A DNA stretch of 45,213 nucleotides from a virus. The notes beneath the pieces are model-generated. The model was not told where the DNA came from. It saw nothing but the letters and a program-made list of their open reading frames with translations, and searched no databases. Of this stretch, positions 1-7,750 are shown in pieces (positions within the stretch are counted from its first letter, which is position 1; each line of letters begins with the position of its first letter). Both the position numbers and the translations under genes were made by a program. The stretch is taken from positions 1-45,213 of IMG/VR virus record IMGVR_UViG_3300005253_000465; one strand, 5' to 3'.

Positions 1-56
1 TAGCAACTATTTGTGGTCGAAATTTCTATGTAACTTTTTTTTAAAGGAGGGATAAA

Positions 57-350
57 ATGTCAAGTACATTAACGTGCGCATACTGCGGGATGGCCTATCC
101 AGAAGGGACGCCGCCGCATGGAGCAAAAATCCTAACCGACCATATTAAAGTTTGTGGAAAACATCCAATGAGAAAAGCAGAGGCCACGATCTCTAAATTG
201 CGTACTGCTCTGGTTGGTTTAGTTGGAGCATCAACCGAGGAAAAACTTACGATGATGGAAATACACTCGCGATCTTCTCTGGCCCCTGATGCTGACAAGG
301 TCGCTGTCATCAACGCAATTCATGTGCTTATTGAAACGGCAGACAGCTAA
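57..350 (+). CDS. Small zinc-finger protein, unknown role
   Basis: A 97-residue protein beginning with a CxxC pair (CAYCGM, residues 7-12) and a downstream HIKVCGKH stretch, which together look like a C2HC-type zinc knuckle. The rest is mostly helical. A strong Shine-Dalgarno (AAAGGAGGG, 43-51) decides the start. It is the first gene before the terminase block, followed by a structured leader and a tiny membrane gene. Small zinc-binding proteins are common in phage genomes, but I recognise no specific family, so the function is unknown. Confidence 0.75.
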   Translation: MSSTLTCAYCGMAYPEGTPPHGAKILTDHIKVCGKHPMRKAEATISKLRTALVGLVGASTEEKLTMMEIHSRSSLAPDADKVAVINAIHVLIETADS

Positions 351-360
351 AACTTTTTTT

Positions 361-432
361 CTTGCGGGTGCTCTTGGTCGGTGCCTGGAGTGATATCGGC
401 TTAAAAGTCCGGGGACTCCCCGCAAGGCCGAT
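361..432 (+). other. Structured leader with pseudoknot potential
   Basis: CTTGCGGG (361-368) is exactly complementary to CCCGCAAG (419-426). A GGGG-ACT-CCCC hairpin (411-421) competes with it. ATCGGC (395-400), inside the long loop, can pair with GCCGAT (427-432) just upstream of the AGGAGG ribosome site at 438-443. These pairings could form a pseudoknot or alternative folds controlling translation of the next gene. Seen by eye only; no folding was computed. Confidence 0.3.
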
Positions 433-447
433 TTATTAGGAGGACAC

Positions 448-606
448 ATGGTTTACCTGAGAACTGTTTTGTTGTTTGTTTGCCTGCTTCACACACCGGT
501 GGTTACCATCAAAGCTGTTCGTGGCGAAATAATTACTTGGGATATGGTGCTGCTGGCAGCTGGATGGACGCTGTTTATTTCCTCAATGGGATGGCTGTCC
601 TTCTAA
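448..606 (+). CDS. Tiny hydrophobic membrane protein
   Basis: A 52-residue reading frame with a good AGGAGG site 4 nt upstream of its ATG. It begins MVYLRTVLLFVCLL, a hydrophobic segment, followed by a short polar stretch (KAVRGEIITWD) and a second hydrophobic segment (LLAAGWTLFISSMGWL), so two membrane spans are likely. The stop lies 3 nt before the terminase small subunit start, which itself has a weak ribosome site, so the two may be translationally coupled. It could be a holin-like or simply a small inner-membrane protein. Confidence 0.6.
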   Translation: MVYLRTVLLFVCLLHTPVVTIKAVRGEIITWDMVLLAAGWTLFISSMGWLSF

Positions 607-609
607 AGC

Positions 610-1281
610 ATGACTAAAAGGAAGAAAACAAAACTTGATAAAGCCCTGGAAAAGGGGCAGGGCGCAAAGGTCAAGCTGTATAGCGACCTTCTACAGATGA
701 TTGCCAAGGGTGAAAAGCTGTCACCCACTCAGCTACGTGCGTTTAGTCTGCTCGGGCGCGAGCTTGAGAAAATGTCCGGCGACTCGGATCCGCCGGAGCT
801 GATTGCATCTTTTGACGATGCGGCCGAATATTGTGGAGTGTCGAAAAGGACAATCTCTCATCATCTCAAGATGGGGCATATCCGGCAGAACGCGGACGGC
901 ACGTTTGAGACCTCGGTGCTGGATGATTATCTCAAGTCTGGGCGGCACAGGGGGAAAAAGGGATCGGCAACCAACGAGGAGCAAACCACCAGAGCGAAAC
1001 TGCGGAAGTTGCTGGCCGATGCTCGGCGGTCGGAAATCATAACAAAGCAGTTGTTAGGGGTGCTAATCCACCGAAATGACGTGGACACGAAATGGGCGCA
1101 GCGGACGGCGGCGCTTTGTTCGGGTCTGGAATTACTGGAGAATCGGCTGCCGCCCCTACTGGAAGGGAAGACCAAGCGGAAGATGTCGGAGATTATCAAG
1201 AAAGAGGTTTGGACGTTGCGGAGCGTGTATTCGGGGGAGCGTGTCGAGGATAAAAAAGGCCGGAAGGTGAACAAACCATGA
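610..1281 (+). CDS. Terminase small subunit (Nu1-like)
   Basis: A 223-residue protein with a basic N-terminus, a helical segment and a MerR/excisionase-like helix-turn-helix at about residues 63-112 (FDDAAEYCGVSKRTISHHLK followed by a wing). A charged helical part and a basic C-terminus follow. This is the architecture of lambda Nu1-type small terminase subunits, which bind the packaging site with a winged HTH and contact the large subunit through the rest of the chain. Position two genes upstream of the GpA-type large subunit supports the call. The start has little Shine-Dalgarno, so coupling to the upstream tiny gene is likely. The stop overlaps the next ATG (ATGA). Confidence 0.75.
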   Translation: MTKRKKTKLDKALEKGQGAKVKLYSDLLQMIAKGEKLSPTQLRAFSLLGRELEKMSGDSDPPELIASFDDAAEYCGVSKRTISHHLKMGHIRQNADGTFETSVLDDYLKSGRHRGKKGSATNEEQTTRAKLRKLLADARRSEIITKQLLGVLIHRNDVDTKWAQRTAALCSGLELLENRLPPLLEGKTKRKMSEIIKKEVWTLRSVYSGERVEDKKGRKVNKP

Positions 1282-1745
1282 AGGCAATTAGCCTATGGCA
1301 ACCCTGGGCCTCAGCAATGGCGCTTGGATGGAAACGGAATGAAACAAGGCACTGGCGAACGTCCTATCGCGGCCCATTGCTTATCCATGCCGCAAAAAAA
1401 ATTATTGGATGGCCCTCCTTGGATATTCAAGAGTTGTTTTATGATATAGCGTTTCAGCCCTCTGACTTACCTCGCGGCGCGATCTTGTGTAAGGTCGACC
1501 TGATTGGCTGTGAGAAAATATTTATGCATAATAGGCCGAAAGGGGCTGAACGGATATTGGGAGATTATACACCGGGGGGATTTATGTGGATTACTGAAAA
1601 TATGATCTCGTTCGGCCCCATTCCATACCGAGGATCGCAAGGATTTTTTGATGTGCCGGAATCCGCGATAAATATAAACATCGCCCCGGAAAACCCGAAG
1701 CTGTTGATTGAGAAAAAAACCAGGCAGTTGAAGTTATGGAATTGA
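1278..1745 (+). CDS. ASCH-domain protein
   Basis: A 155-residue protein whose N-terminus has the hallmark ASCH pattern: AISLWQPWA, then E-R-W (NETRHWRT), then YRGPLLIHAAKK. ASCH domains have a PUA-like beta-barrel fold and are thought to bind RNA or modified nucleotides; some have amidohydrolase activity on modified cytidines. In phages such genes often sit among packaging or early genes. It overlaps both neighbours (ATGA with the terminase small subunit; 10 nt with the nuclease gene), so it is cotranslated with them. A link to modified-base metabolism is inference. Confidence 0.8.
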   Translation: MKAISLWQPWASAMALGWKRNETRHWRTSYRGPLLIHAAKKIIGWPSLDIQELFYDIAFQPSDLPRGAILCKVDLIGCEKIFMHNRPKGAERILGDYTPGGFMWITENMISFGPIPYRGSQGFFDVPESAININIAPENPKLLIEKKTRQLKLWN

Positions 1746-2542
1746 CAATCGCCCCTATCGGGTACCGAGCATCAGACATAACAGAGCTGTTGGTGCGAAA
1801 GTACCCGATTGAAAAATTTCTTTCGGTACCAGAATGTAAAATCGGGTCGACGGTTTTTAAATACGGATGTCCCCGCTTTGATTTATGGGTAATGGCTCGG
1901 TCATGGGCGCATCCTCGTTTTATCGGTTGCGAGATAAAAGTCACGCGGCAAGACTTCCTGAGAGACGTAAAGTGGCAGGATTATTTGCCGTATTGCACTG
2001 AATTTTATTTTGTTGCGACGCCTGGCGTTATCGATCCGGGCGAAGTTCCGGAAACCGCCGGACTGATGGTAACCTCAAAAAACTGCAAAAGACTGATCAC
2101 CAAGAAAAAAGCGCCTGTCAGAGATGTTGAGATTCCACAGTCGATTCTTATTTACCTCCTGATGTGTCGGACACGCGTTACGGCAGACAATACGGGCCGG
2201 GAACTGCCGGCCAGATGGCAAGATCGACTGAAGCAGATGAAAGCAAATAAAGGATTAGGGCATGATGTAGCATATCATATCCGCAGTCTAGTAGATAAGA
2301 AAGTCAAGGATGTGAGAGATGAAAACCAAACACTCAAAGAAGAAAATCGACGGTTTGAAATTATAAAAGACTGCATGGAGGAGCTTGGGGTCTCTCCTGG
2401 CGACCTTCAAATTCGTGTCCGGCACGGAATCGAACACAAGCTCAAAGAAGTGATGAGCGGGATTCCTTTTGACCTAATCCAATTTCTGAAACAAGTTGAA
2501 CTCAATGCCAGCCAAGCGATTAAGGCATTGGAAACGAAATGA
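1736..2542 (+). CDS. MmcB-like PD-(D/E)xK nuclease with coiled coil
   Basis: Residues 1-140 match the pattern of the MmcB-type DNA repair family: a conserved acidic site (CPRFDLWVM), then an ExK nuclease core (GCEIKVTRQDF) followed by KWQDYLPYCTEFYFVATPG. These residues form a restriction-like nuclease centre. The C-terminal half (about 180-268) is charged and helical with a likely coiled coil (VKDVRDENQTLKEENRRFE), longer than the usual family member. It lies between the terminase subunits and overlaps the large subunit start (ATGA). Packaging-linked DNA processing or repair is possible; the specific role is unknown. Confidence 0.7.
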   Translation: MELTIAPIGYRASDITELLVRKYPIEKFLSVPECKIGSTVFKYGCPRFDLWVMARSWAHPRFIGCEIKVTRQDFLRDVKWQDYLPYCTEFYFVATPGVIDPGEVPETAGLMVTSKNCKRLITKKKAPVRDVEIPQSILIYLLMCRTRVTADNTGRELPARWQDRLKQMKANKGLGHDVAYHIRSLVDKKVKDVRDENQTLKEENRRFEIIKDCMEELGVSPGDLQIRVRHGIEHKLKEVMSGIPFDLIQFLKQVELNASQAIKALETK

Positions 2543-4473
2543 CATTAATAAACCCCAAAAACATGGCGTCCTGGCTTGTCCTGGCTGACGAGCTGGACCG
2601 GATCGGGTATTCTCGGAAGGAAGAATTCGCCTGGAAGCCGAAAGAAAACATAAAGCCGTCTGAATGGACGGAAAAATATCGGGTTTTATCGGGGCAGAGT
2701 GCGGAAAAAGGGCCTATGCGACTGCGCCGGACTCCGTATGTCGTGCATATTATAGACACCCTGGCCCAACCAGAAACAGAAGAGGTTGTAATCGTTAAGC
2801 CTGCTCAAATTGGGCTTACAGAAATATTTATTAGCGTCATCGGATATTATGCCCATCAGGAGCCCTGCCCAGTCCTTCTAGTCATGGCTGATGAGAAAAC
2901 AGCTGGACATATGGCGAATGAGCGAATCCAGCCAATGTTCGAGGCGATACCGGATATGGCGGAGTTGATCGGAACGCCCTGGAACAAGGAAGAAATGAAG
3001 TTGCTGAATGGGGCGTTTGTCGCCACAGCCTGGGCCTCGAGCGTGGCTACCCTTGCGGCAAGGGAATATCGGGTTGTCATCCAAGATGAAATCGATAAAC
3101 CAGGATATTATATAATATCGAGGGAAGCAGGTCCCATCTCACTGGCAAGGGAAAGATCGGAGACATTTTTCAGCCGGAAACATGCGTTGCTTTCGACCCC
3201 GACCCATGAAACGGGGAATATCTGGCAGGAATTTTTGCGATGTTTGAGGACGTATTATTTTCATGTGCAGTGTCCATCGTGCAGGGTTTATCAGCCCCTG
3301 GTCTGGTCATATGAGTATGCGGCCGGGTTTAAAAAAGAGGAGTACGTTGACCACAAGGGAAAGACTCGGCATCTGGGCCGGGTGGTTTGGGGAGGCGGCC
3401 GGGAAGCCAGCCACTCTCAGATCCAGGACGCGGGCTACGAATGTGGGACGTGCAAGAAAGTCTGGACAACGATCAAGAAAAACCATGCGGTCGAAAAAGG
3501 CAAGATGGTTGTCAAAAAAAAGGGGTTAAAACGAAAAATCGGTTACCACTTGAACCGGTTGTATTCCCTTCTCGGACAGTCGGGCAACATCGCTAAGATG
3601 GTCGATAATTTTCTGACGTGTTTGGCCTCTGGGGATCCGAAGCTGTTGCAGGGGGTTGTCAATTCCAGCTTCGCGGAGCCGTGGAAAACGTACACGGTTG
3701 AGAGATCGGAAGACTCGATTCTCGAATTGAGAGATACACGGCCCAGGGGCCAAGTGCCGTCGGGGGATGTGGTGTCTTGTGTGCTCGGTTCGGTGGACAC
3801 GCAAAAGGATGGTTTTTTTTATGAGGTGAGAGCGTGGGGTTATGGGATGAACCTGGAATCGTGGCAGATCAGGGCGGATTATGTCACGACCTTTGAAGCG
3901 TTGGAGAAGATTTTCTTTCAAGACGAATACTTGGACATAGACGGGAAAATATATGTTGTCCGAATGGTTGGAATCGATTCGCAGGGGTCGCCGGCCGGAG
4001 GATATAACACAAGCCAGGTATATGATTGGGCGCGGAAAAACCGGGGCCGGGTTATACCGATCAAAGGTGAGCAACGAAGGGGCATGACTCAGTCGATAGT
4101 GTGGGGGCGGATCGACTCATACCCCGGGACAAACAAGCCTATCCCCGGTGGGATCAAACTTTTGAGGGTCAATACAAAATATTTCAAGGATATTCTGTCA
4201 AGCAAGTTGATGGTTGACAAAGATGACCCGGGGGCGTGGCACATGCACAGCGAATGCAAGATTGATTGGGCCAGGCAGATGACCGTGGAATATGTCGATG
4301 AAGAGGGTTTGTGGCAATGTCCGCCGGGAAAGCCAAACCATGCCTGGGATGTGTCGGTGTATCAATTGGCCATAGCAGATGTTGTGGGCGTTCAGTTTTC
4401 GAAGAAGGAGCCGCTGGGCAATGGCGGCGGGAAAAAACCGAAAAAAAAGTCAACGAAAAGAGCGAGATGGTGA
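2539..4473 (+). CDS. Terminase large subunit (GpA family)
   Basis: 644 residues, close to lambda gpA (641). The ATPase domain shows a Walker A-like stretch (VIVKPAQIGLTE, 84-95), a Walker B with catalytic acid (VVIQDE, ending D183-E184) and a coupling region (LLSTPTHETG). A zinc-ribbon-like cysteine set follows (CPSC and CGTC, about 253-300). The nuclease part has the usual aspartates (GSVDTQKDGF, VGIDSQG) and HAWD near the C-terminus. The enzyme cuts concatemeric DNA and drives it into the prohead through the portal. GpA-type terminases usually generate cohesive ends, so a cos site is expected nearby, but I could not identify it. Confidence 0.95.
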   Translation: MTLINPKNMASWLVLADELDRIGYSRKEEFAWKPKENIKPSEWTEKYRVLSGQSAEKGPMRLRRTPYVVHIIDTLAQPETEEVVIVKPAQIGLTEIFISVIGYYAHQEPCPVLLVMADEKTAGHMANERIQPMFEAIPDMAELIGTPWNKEEMKLLNGAFVATAWASSVATLAAREYRVVIQDEIDKPGYYIISREAGPISLARERSETFFSRKHALLSTPTHETGNIWQEFLRCLRTYYFHVQCPSCRVYQPLVWSYEYAAGFKKEEYVDHKGKTRHLGRVVWGGGREASHSQIQDAGYECGTCKKVWTTIKKNHAVEKGKMVVKKKGLKRKIGYHLNRLYSLLGQSGNIAKMVDNFLTCLASGDPKLLQGVVNSSFAEPWKTYTVERSEDSILELRDTRPRGQVPSGDVVSCVLGSVDTQKDGFFYEVRAWGYGMNLESWQIRADYVTTFEALEKIFFQDEYLDIDGKIYVVRMVGIDSQGSPAGGYNTSQVYDWARKNRGRVIPIKGEQRRGMTQSIVWGRIDSYPGTNKPIPGGIKLLRVNTKYFKDILSSKLMVDKDDPGAWHMHSECKIDWARQMTVEYVDEEGLWQCPPGKPNHAWDVSVYQLAIADVVGVQFSKKEPLGNGGGKKPKKKSTKRARW

Positions 4474-4501
4474 TCCGCAATCCAAAGAGGAGGAACAAAA
4501 A

Positions 4502-4723
4502 ATGACGACGCAAACCATTAACATCAATATGGGTGATGTCGAAGAAGAGTTTTGTGTAACGTGTGAGGGGAAAATTTTTATTGAGGTGGTCAGGTGTAAA
4601 AAGCTTTCGGCGATACAAAGTCCGACCGGGAAAGATGAAATGGTCACGTTTCCGGCGGGCCTGATCTGTGCGAACTGCAAACCCGTGGTGGGCGATCCCC
4701 CGTCGGGGGAGAATGAGGTATAA
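4502..4723 (+). CDS. Small zinc-ribbon protein
   Basis: 73 residues starting MTTQTINI after a strong AGGAGGAAC site; a longer in-frame extension upstream lies inside the terminase gene and is not needed. Two CxxC knuckles (CVTCEGK at about 18 and CANC near 56) form a probable zinc ribbon. No family recognised. It begins a chain of small genes of unknown role between packaging and head genes. Confidence 0.7.
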   Translation: MTTQTININMGDVEEEFCVTCEGKIFIEVVRCKKLSAIQSPTGKDEMVTFPAGLICANCKPVVGDPPSGENEV

Positions 4724-4725
4724 CT

Positions 4726-4935
4726 ATGAAACACATCTTATGTTTATTTGGATTACACAAACTGAGGAGAACTGTTGGTCAAAGTCCGGGAGCGTGGCAT
4801 TGTGAACGATGCACATATATCCGCTCGGGAATAATTCGCCCCATCCCGTTACCAAGGCCTGGAAAACAGTCAGTGCCCGACAAACCAACACCTCCTCCAC
4901 CGCTACCGGAAAAAAGTGAAAAGGAGGGATTATGA
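4726..4935 (+). CDS. Small Cys- and Pro-rich protein
   Basis: 69 residues. The N-terminus has the LCLFGLHKLRR and WHCERCTYIR pattern typical of short phage zinc-binding proteins; the C-terminal third is proline-rich (KPTPPPPLPEK). It starts 2 nt after the previous stop and its own stop overlaps the next ATG, so it is part of a tight operon. Function unknown. Confidence 0.6.
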   Translation: MKHILCLFGLHKLRRTVGQSPGAWHCERCTYIRSGIIRPIPLPRPGKQSVPDKPTPPPPLPEKSEKEGL

Positions 4936-5165
4936 TTAAACGATCAGACGATGCCCTGCAGGGCATGAAAGAAATTTGTGCATATGCGAACAGGTCGGAG
5001 TCGACCATTATCGATTGGATCCTGAAACGAGGATTTCCTGCATCGAAAATAGGCGGGGGGATCTGGGAGTCGAGCAGAACCGCGATCGATAAATGGAAAC
5101 AGGGCCAGGTTGAAAAAGATGATCCGGAAAAACCGGCGATCTCGAAGAAGAAAAAGAAGCACTAA
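4932..5165 (+). CDS. Helix-turn-helix DNA-binding protein
   Basis: 77 residues with a compact HTH at about 10-55 (MKEICAYANRSESTIIDWI, then GFPASKIGGGIWESSRTAIDKW), the pattern of helix_turn_helix_17/excisionase-like and Nu1-like domains. The C-terminus ends in a strongly basic tail (SKKKKKH). Strong AAGGAGGG site before the ATG. It could be a second packaging-site binder or a late-gene regulator; which cannot be decided from sequence alone. Confidence 0.65.
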   Translation: MIKRSDDALQGMKEICAYANRSESTIIDWILKRGFPASKIGGGIWESSRTAIDKWKQGQVEKDDPEKPAISKKKKKH

Positions 5166-5186
5166 GCGCCATGCGCAGGTTGGATT

Positions 5187-5226
5187 GTTAAAAACAGGAG
5201 GAAGCAAGGATGGATAAATCAACTGA
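5187..5226 (+). repeat. Leader/N-terminus direct repeat, copy 1
   Basis: GTTAAAAACAGGAGGAAG, a short variable spacer and the start of the coding sequence (MDKSTE) recur at 5876-5914 (MDKATE) with only a few changes. The duplicated unit is the ribosome-binding region plus about six codons, joined to two unrelated genes. Confidence 0.7.
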
Positions 5227-5872
5227 ATATCGTCATGCCAGCATGGAATGGGAAGAAAAAATAGACGCTTGGCTAATTGAAATGGAAAAGCTGACCACAT
5301 GCGAGCTTTTTGACCCGTTGTGTTTTAAAAAAATCGTTTATGAGCATATGGCCAAAGCGTTATGCAAAGATATCGATATCATTTTAGAATCTGCTCGTCG
5401 TCTCGCCACCATAGGCGTTGATTACCGACAAAGTTTTTATGTTATTCGGGCTGTTGAAAAGTTGACTATCGACTGGGAATATCGAGTTCCCTTTTTGAAA
5501 ATATTAGAAACACTTATAACGGTAATGGTGAGCTATAGTGCCAGCCCTCAAGGTGCTATGGATATTGCTGTAATATTGGCGAAAAGCTTTAAGACAAATT
5601 CTGATTCTCTTAATGAAGAAATATATCATTTGAAATATTTTCTTCCCATATCAAGACTTGTCGGGATTTCGCTCGAGGGAATAATTTCAGCATATAGCAA
5701 TTTGATATTAACGGAAGGCAACCCAAACAAAGCAGCCATAGAAATTCGTCGAAAATGTTTTAAAATAGCAAAAGAAATGGAGGCTGCCGCTGTTAAGATT
5801 GGAATTATTTCTAAAATCAAGAGGGCTGTTGTAAATAGGATTCAGTACTTTGTAGATTATTTCATCGGTTAA
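5210..5872 (+). CDS. Free-standing tape-measure-like domain protein
   Basis: 220 residues, AT-rich relative to neighbours. Residues about 58-188 align by eye with residues about 115-245 of the tape measure protein encoded at 17022-19649. ILESARRLATIGVDYRQS matches ILQSTANFKQAGFDVQEA there, and FLPISRLVGISLEGIISA matches LSPIANLMGFSMEQTAAI. This is the conserved TP901/PhageMin_Tail core region normally found near the N-terminus of full tape measure proteins, here as an isolated protein far from the tail genes. It could be a decayed tape measure fragment or a regulator/decoy of tail assembly. A good ribosome site supports expression. Confidence 0.6.
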   Translation: MDKSTEYRHASMEWEEKIDAWLIEMEKLTTCELFDPLCFKKIVYEHMAKALCKDIDIILESARRLATIGVDYRQSFYVIRAVEKLTIDWEYRVPFLKILETLITVMVSYSASPQGAMDIAVILAKSFKTNSDSLNEEIYHLKYFLPISRLVGISLEGIISAYSNLILTEGNPNKAAIEIRRKCFKIAKEMEAAAVKIGIISKIKRAVVNRIQYFVDYFIG

Positions 5873-5875
5873 ATC

Positions 5876-5914
5876 GTTAAAAACAGGAGGAAGGAAGATG
5901 GATAAAGCAACTGA
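5876..5914 (+). repeat. Leader/N-terminus direct repeat, copy 2
   Basis: Second copy of the unit at 5187-5226: GTTAAAAACAGGAGGAAG, spacer, and the first codons of the following gene. Duplication probably delivered a ready-made translation start to the 5898 gene. Confidence 0.7.
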
Positions 5915-6095
5915 ATTGCTTATAAAATTAATGAAAACAATGAAGTGTGATCATTTAAATGGGAATTTCAAGCATCACGATGCCCATGGCATGTACGTTT
6001 GCGATGAGTGCGATGATGCTGTGACTACTCCGATTTCCCCGCCGGTTATAAAGGAAATCAAAGCTCATTTAGACGGGATAAACGGAAAGGAGTAG
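5898..6095 (+). CDS. Small zinc-finger protein
   Basis: 65 residues, start MDKATELL borrowed in style from the upstream 5210 gene (see repeat entries). A likely zinc site is built from CDH, HHDAHG and CDECDD (about 17-40), typical of short phage C2H2/C2HC proteins. AGGAGG site 8 nt upstream. Function unknown. Confidence 0.6.
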   Translation: MDKATELLIKLMKTMKCDHLNGNFKHHDAHGMYVCDECDDAVTTPISPPVIKEIKAHLDGINGKE

Positions 6096-6097
6096 AA

Positions 6098-6325
6098 ATG
6101 TCGAAGATTACACTGAAAACACCTGTTCAGTATGATGAATGCGCTCCACAAAAATGCAATCAATGCCAGGGGGATATATTTCTTCATGATGGCGAAAAGG
6201 CCGGTTCGTTGCCCCCGGAGCATCCGAAAAATCCAACCACCGAAACCTTGTATTTTACTTTCGGTGTCAGCTATTGCAGGGAATGCGGCTTGGAACGCGG
6301 GAAACCGGCTCGGATAGTAAGCTAA
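6098..6325 (+). CDS. Small zinc-ribbon protein
   Basis: 75 residues with two CxxC knuckles (CNQCQG about residue 20 and CRECGL about residue 63), the two halves of a zinc ribbon, and GKPA after the second. Start chosen by AAAGGAG just upstream; it follows the previous stop by 2 nt. No family recognised. Confidence 0.65.
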   Translation: MSKITLKTPVQYDECAPQKCNQCQGDIFLHDGEKAGSLPPEHPKNPTTETLYFTFGVSYCRECGLERGKPARIVS

Positions 6326-6414
6326 GGGTTGTGCGGTGGATGGGGAGAGAACGGTTTACAGTTCCCGGTCCTCAGTTTACGGTTGAAAAAACAGCGAAAA
6401 AAGGAGGACCCGGA

Positions 6415-6672
6415 ATGAAGATATTCAGAATTGAAGATTTTTCGGATTCGGAAATAGAGGAGGTAAAATCGGTACTGGCAGAACGGCTCAAGGATCTTAT
6501 TTTTATGAACGTAAAAGAGAAAGTCGGTGAGGTTATCGAAGAGCTAAAATCGACCGGGCTTTCAGAAATAGACACGATTAATATTAAGTATACTTTTGAA
6601 TTGATCGGCGGCGATATTTTACAGATCGTTGGAAGGGTCAGACGGAAAGCTATAGAGGAGGATCCGAAATGA
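6415..6672 (+). CDS. Hypothetical protein, helical
   Basis: 85 residues starting MKIFRIEDFSDSEIEEV behind AAGGAGGACCC. An in-frame extension back to 6274 overlaps the zinc-ribbon gene and contains low-complexity intergenic text, so it is not used. Acidic and mostly helical, ending in a basic/acidic tail. The stop overlaps the next start (ATGA). Not recognised. Confidence 0.6.
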   Translation: MKIFRIEDFSDSEIEEVKSVLAERLKDLIFMNVKEKVGEVIEELKSTGLSEIDTINIKYTFELIGGDILQIVGRVRRKAIEEDPK

Positions 6673-7106
6673 AAGAAATACCCATAGTGAACTTTAGGAA
6701 AACCGAAATAATCGGCAAGGTCAGTATAAACGACTCAACTCAGGCTTTATATCAGGCTTTATCATCCGGTGTCTTTCGTATTGCGAGGGGGGACATAAAA
6801 GAGAACGATGATGGTTCTGTCGGTATTGTAGAATTCATCATTGTACCTCGACATGTTTCTTTTTCTCGGTCAGGTTCGATAAAATATCCCGATGGGGAGA
6901 AGGAGGTTATTATGCGAAATCTATTAAGTGATGCTGAAATAAAGGCAATGGAAAAAGAACTGGCAGCTAAAACAAATACATCTATGGTTGCCCTCCCAAC
7001 AGGACGAGAATATTGGGATGTCAATAGGATTGTCGCGACGCTTAGATACTTCCAATGTATAGAAGAAAAATATAACAAATTGCGGAAGCAAAAGGATTCG
7101 GAATGA
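6669..7106 (+). CDS. Hypothetical protein
   Basis: 145 residues, N-terminal part beta-rich (about 1-75, IVNFRKTEIIGKV...VEFIIVPRHV), C-terminal half helical and charged. Good GAGGAG site upstream and ATGA overlaps with both neighbours, so it belongs to the same translationally coupled chain. No recognisable motif. Confidence 0.55.
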   Translation: MKEIPIVNFRKTEIIGKVSINDSTQALYQALSSGVFRIARGDIKENDDGSVGIVEFIIVPRHVSFSRSGSIKYPDGEKEVIMRNLLSDAEIKAMEKELAAKTNTSMVALPTGREYWDVNRIVATLRYFQCIEEKYNKLRKQKDSE

Positions 7107-7381
7107 AAGAAACGGTCGAATACCAAGTTGAGTGGAAAGCCCTTGGAGAGAGACGGTATACAAGGAACTTCACCTATTTCAAGGACAAAGAAGTGGCTAT
7201 GGGTATTGCGGCGAAATTTGGATCTATCGGTGTGGTTTCCGTTAGGGTTGTAGAGCTGAGACGTAAAATTCATAAAGTTTTCCCAAAAGATGCAGTGGTC
7301 AGGGAGTCTGGTGGCGAGGTGATCACACCGGCCGCGTCGGGCGACAAAGGCAAGATTGATAATCACCGCCATGAAAGTTGA
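7103..7381 (+). CDS. Hypothetical protein
   Basis: 92 residues. Beta-strand-rich N-terminal 50 residues (VEYQVEWKALGERRYTRNF), then a basic stretch. Coupled to the upstream gene by ATGA overlap and overlaps the next gene slightly. Not recognised. Confidence 0.5.
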   Translation: MKETVEYQVEWKALGERRYTRNFTYFKDKEVAMGIAAKFGSIGVVSVRVVELRRKIHKVFPKDAVVRESGGEVITPAASGDKGKIDNHRHES

Positions 7382-7592
7382 TGTTGATGAACGAAAATCA
7401 ATTGATGAACTATTGCAACTCATCCGTGGAGAAGGCAAGTTCGGTCATTTATGTAAAGGAATTACTAGCTATCCCAATGGTGATGGAAATAACCAGAATA
7501 TTCATTCCGATTGTTTAGAACTGGAACGGCGTAGGCTTGTTTATCGTCATTACATATCGGAGTGTGGCAGCATAGTATGGAGGGCAACCTGA
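7371..7592 (+). CDS. Hypothetical protein, end of the orphan chain
   Basis: 73 residues from ATG 7371 (MKVDVDERKS); a TTG 15 nt upstream is an alternative start. Neither has a clear ribosome site, so expression would depend on coupling to the gene it overlaps. Contains one CxxxI and a central Gly/Asn patch. Unknown function; modest support. Confidence 0.4.
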   Translation: MKVDVDERKSIDELLQLIRGEGKFGHLCKGITSYPNGDGNNQNIHSDCLELERRRLVYRHYISECGSIVWRAT

Positions 7593-7663
7593 AACCCGCC
7601 TCTTTTCAAGCCGATCAGGCGCAAACCTGAAACCTAAAACCCCCTGTCAACCTCAAACATCCC

Positions 7664-7712
7664 CATCCGTCCCACTTTCTTCCGCATCCGTTCCTTGTTT
7701 TTCCCCATCCGT
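7664..7712 (+). repeat. Three CATCCGT iterons, 21-nt period
   Basis: CATCCGT occurs at 7664, 7685 and 7706, exactly 21 nt apart, with pyrimidine-rich spacers in between (CCCACTTTCTTCCG, TCCTTGTTTTTCCC). The repeats sit in the 158-nt gap between the orphan chain and the head operon. Two-turn spacing places all copies on one face of the helix, as for a protein-binding array. It could be a regulatory site for the head genes or a packaging/replication element. The rest of the gap (7593-7750) is C/T-rich with repetitive text such as AAACCTGAAACC and shows no gene. Confidence 0.5.
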
Positions 7713-7750
7713 CAGATTCGGCATAAATCCCGTGGTAAATTCCGGGCGTT

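Noticed and set aside
2539-4473. cos site near the terminase genes
   Set aside because: A cohesive-end site is expected from the GpA family but no terminase-binding repeats with a nicking palindrome could be recognised by eye, so none is called.
4379-4501. Extended start of the small zinc-ribbon gene
   Set aside because: Inside the terminase 3' end; the ATG at 4502 has AGGAGG.
6752-7438. 228-codon minus-strand frame
   Set aside because: Antisense to three coupled plus-strand genes, composition Ser/Phe-rich and unlike a protein; no ribosome site.
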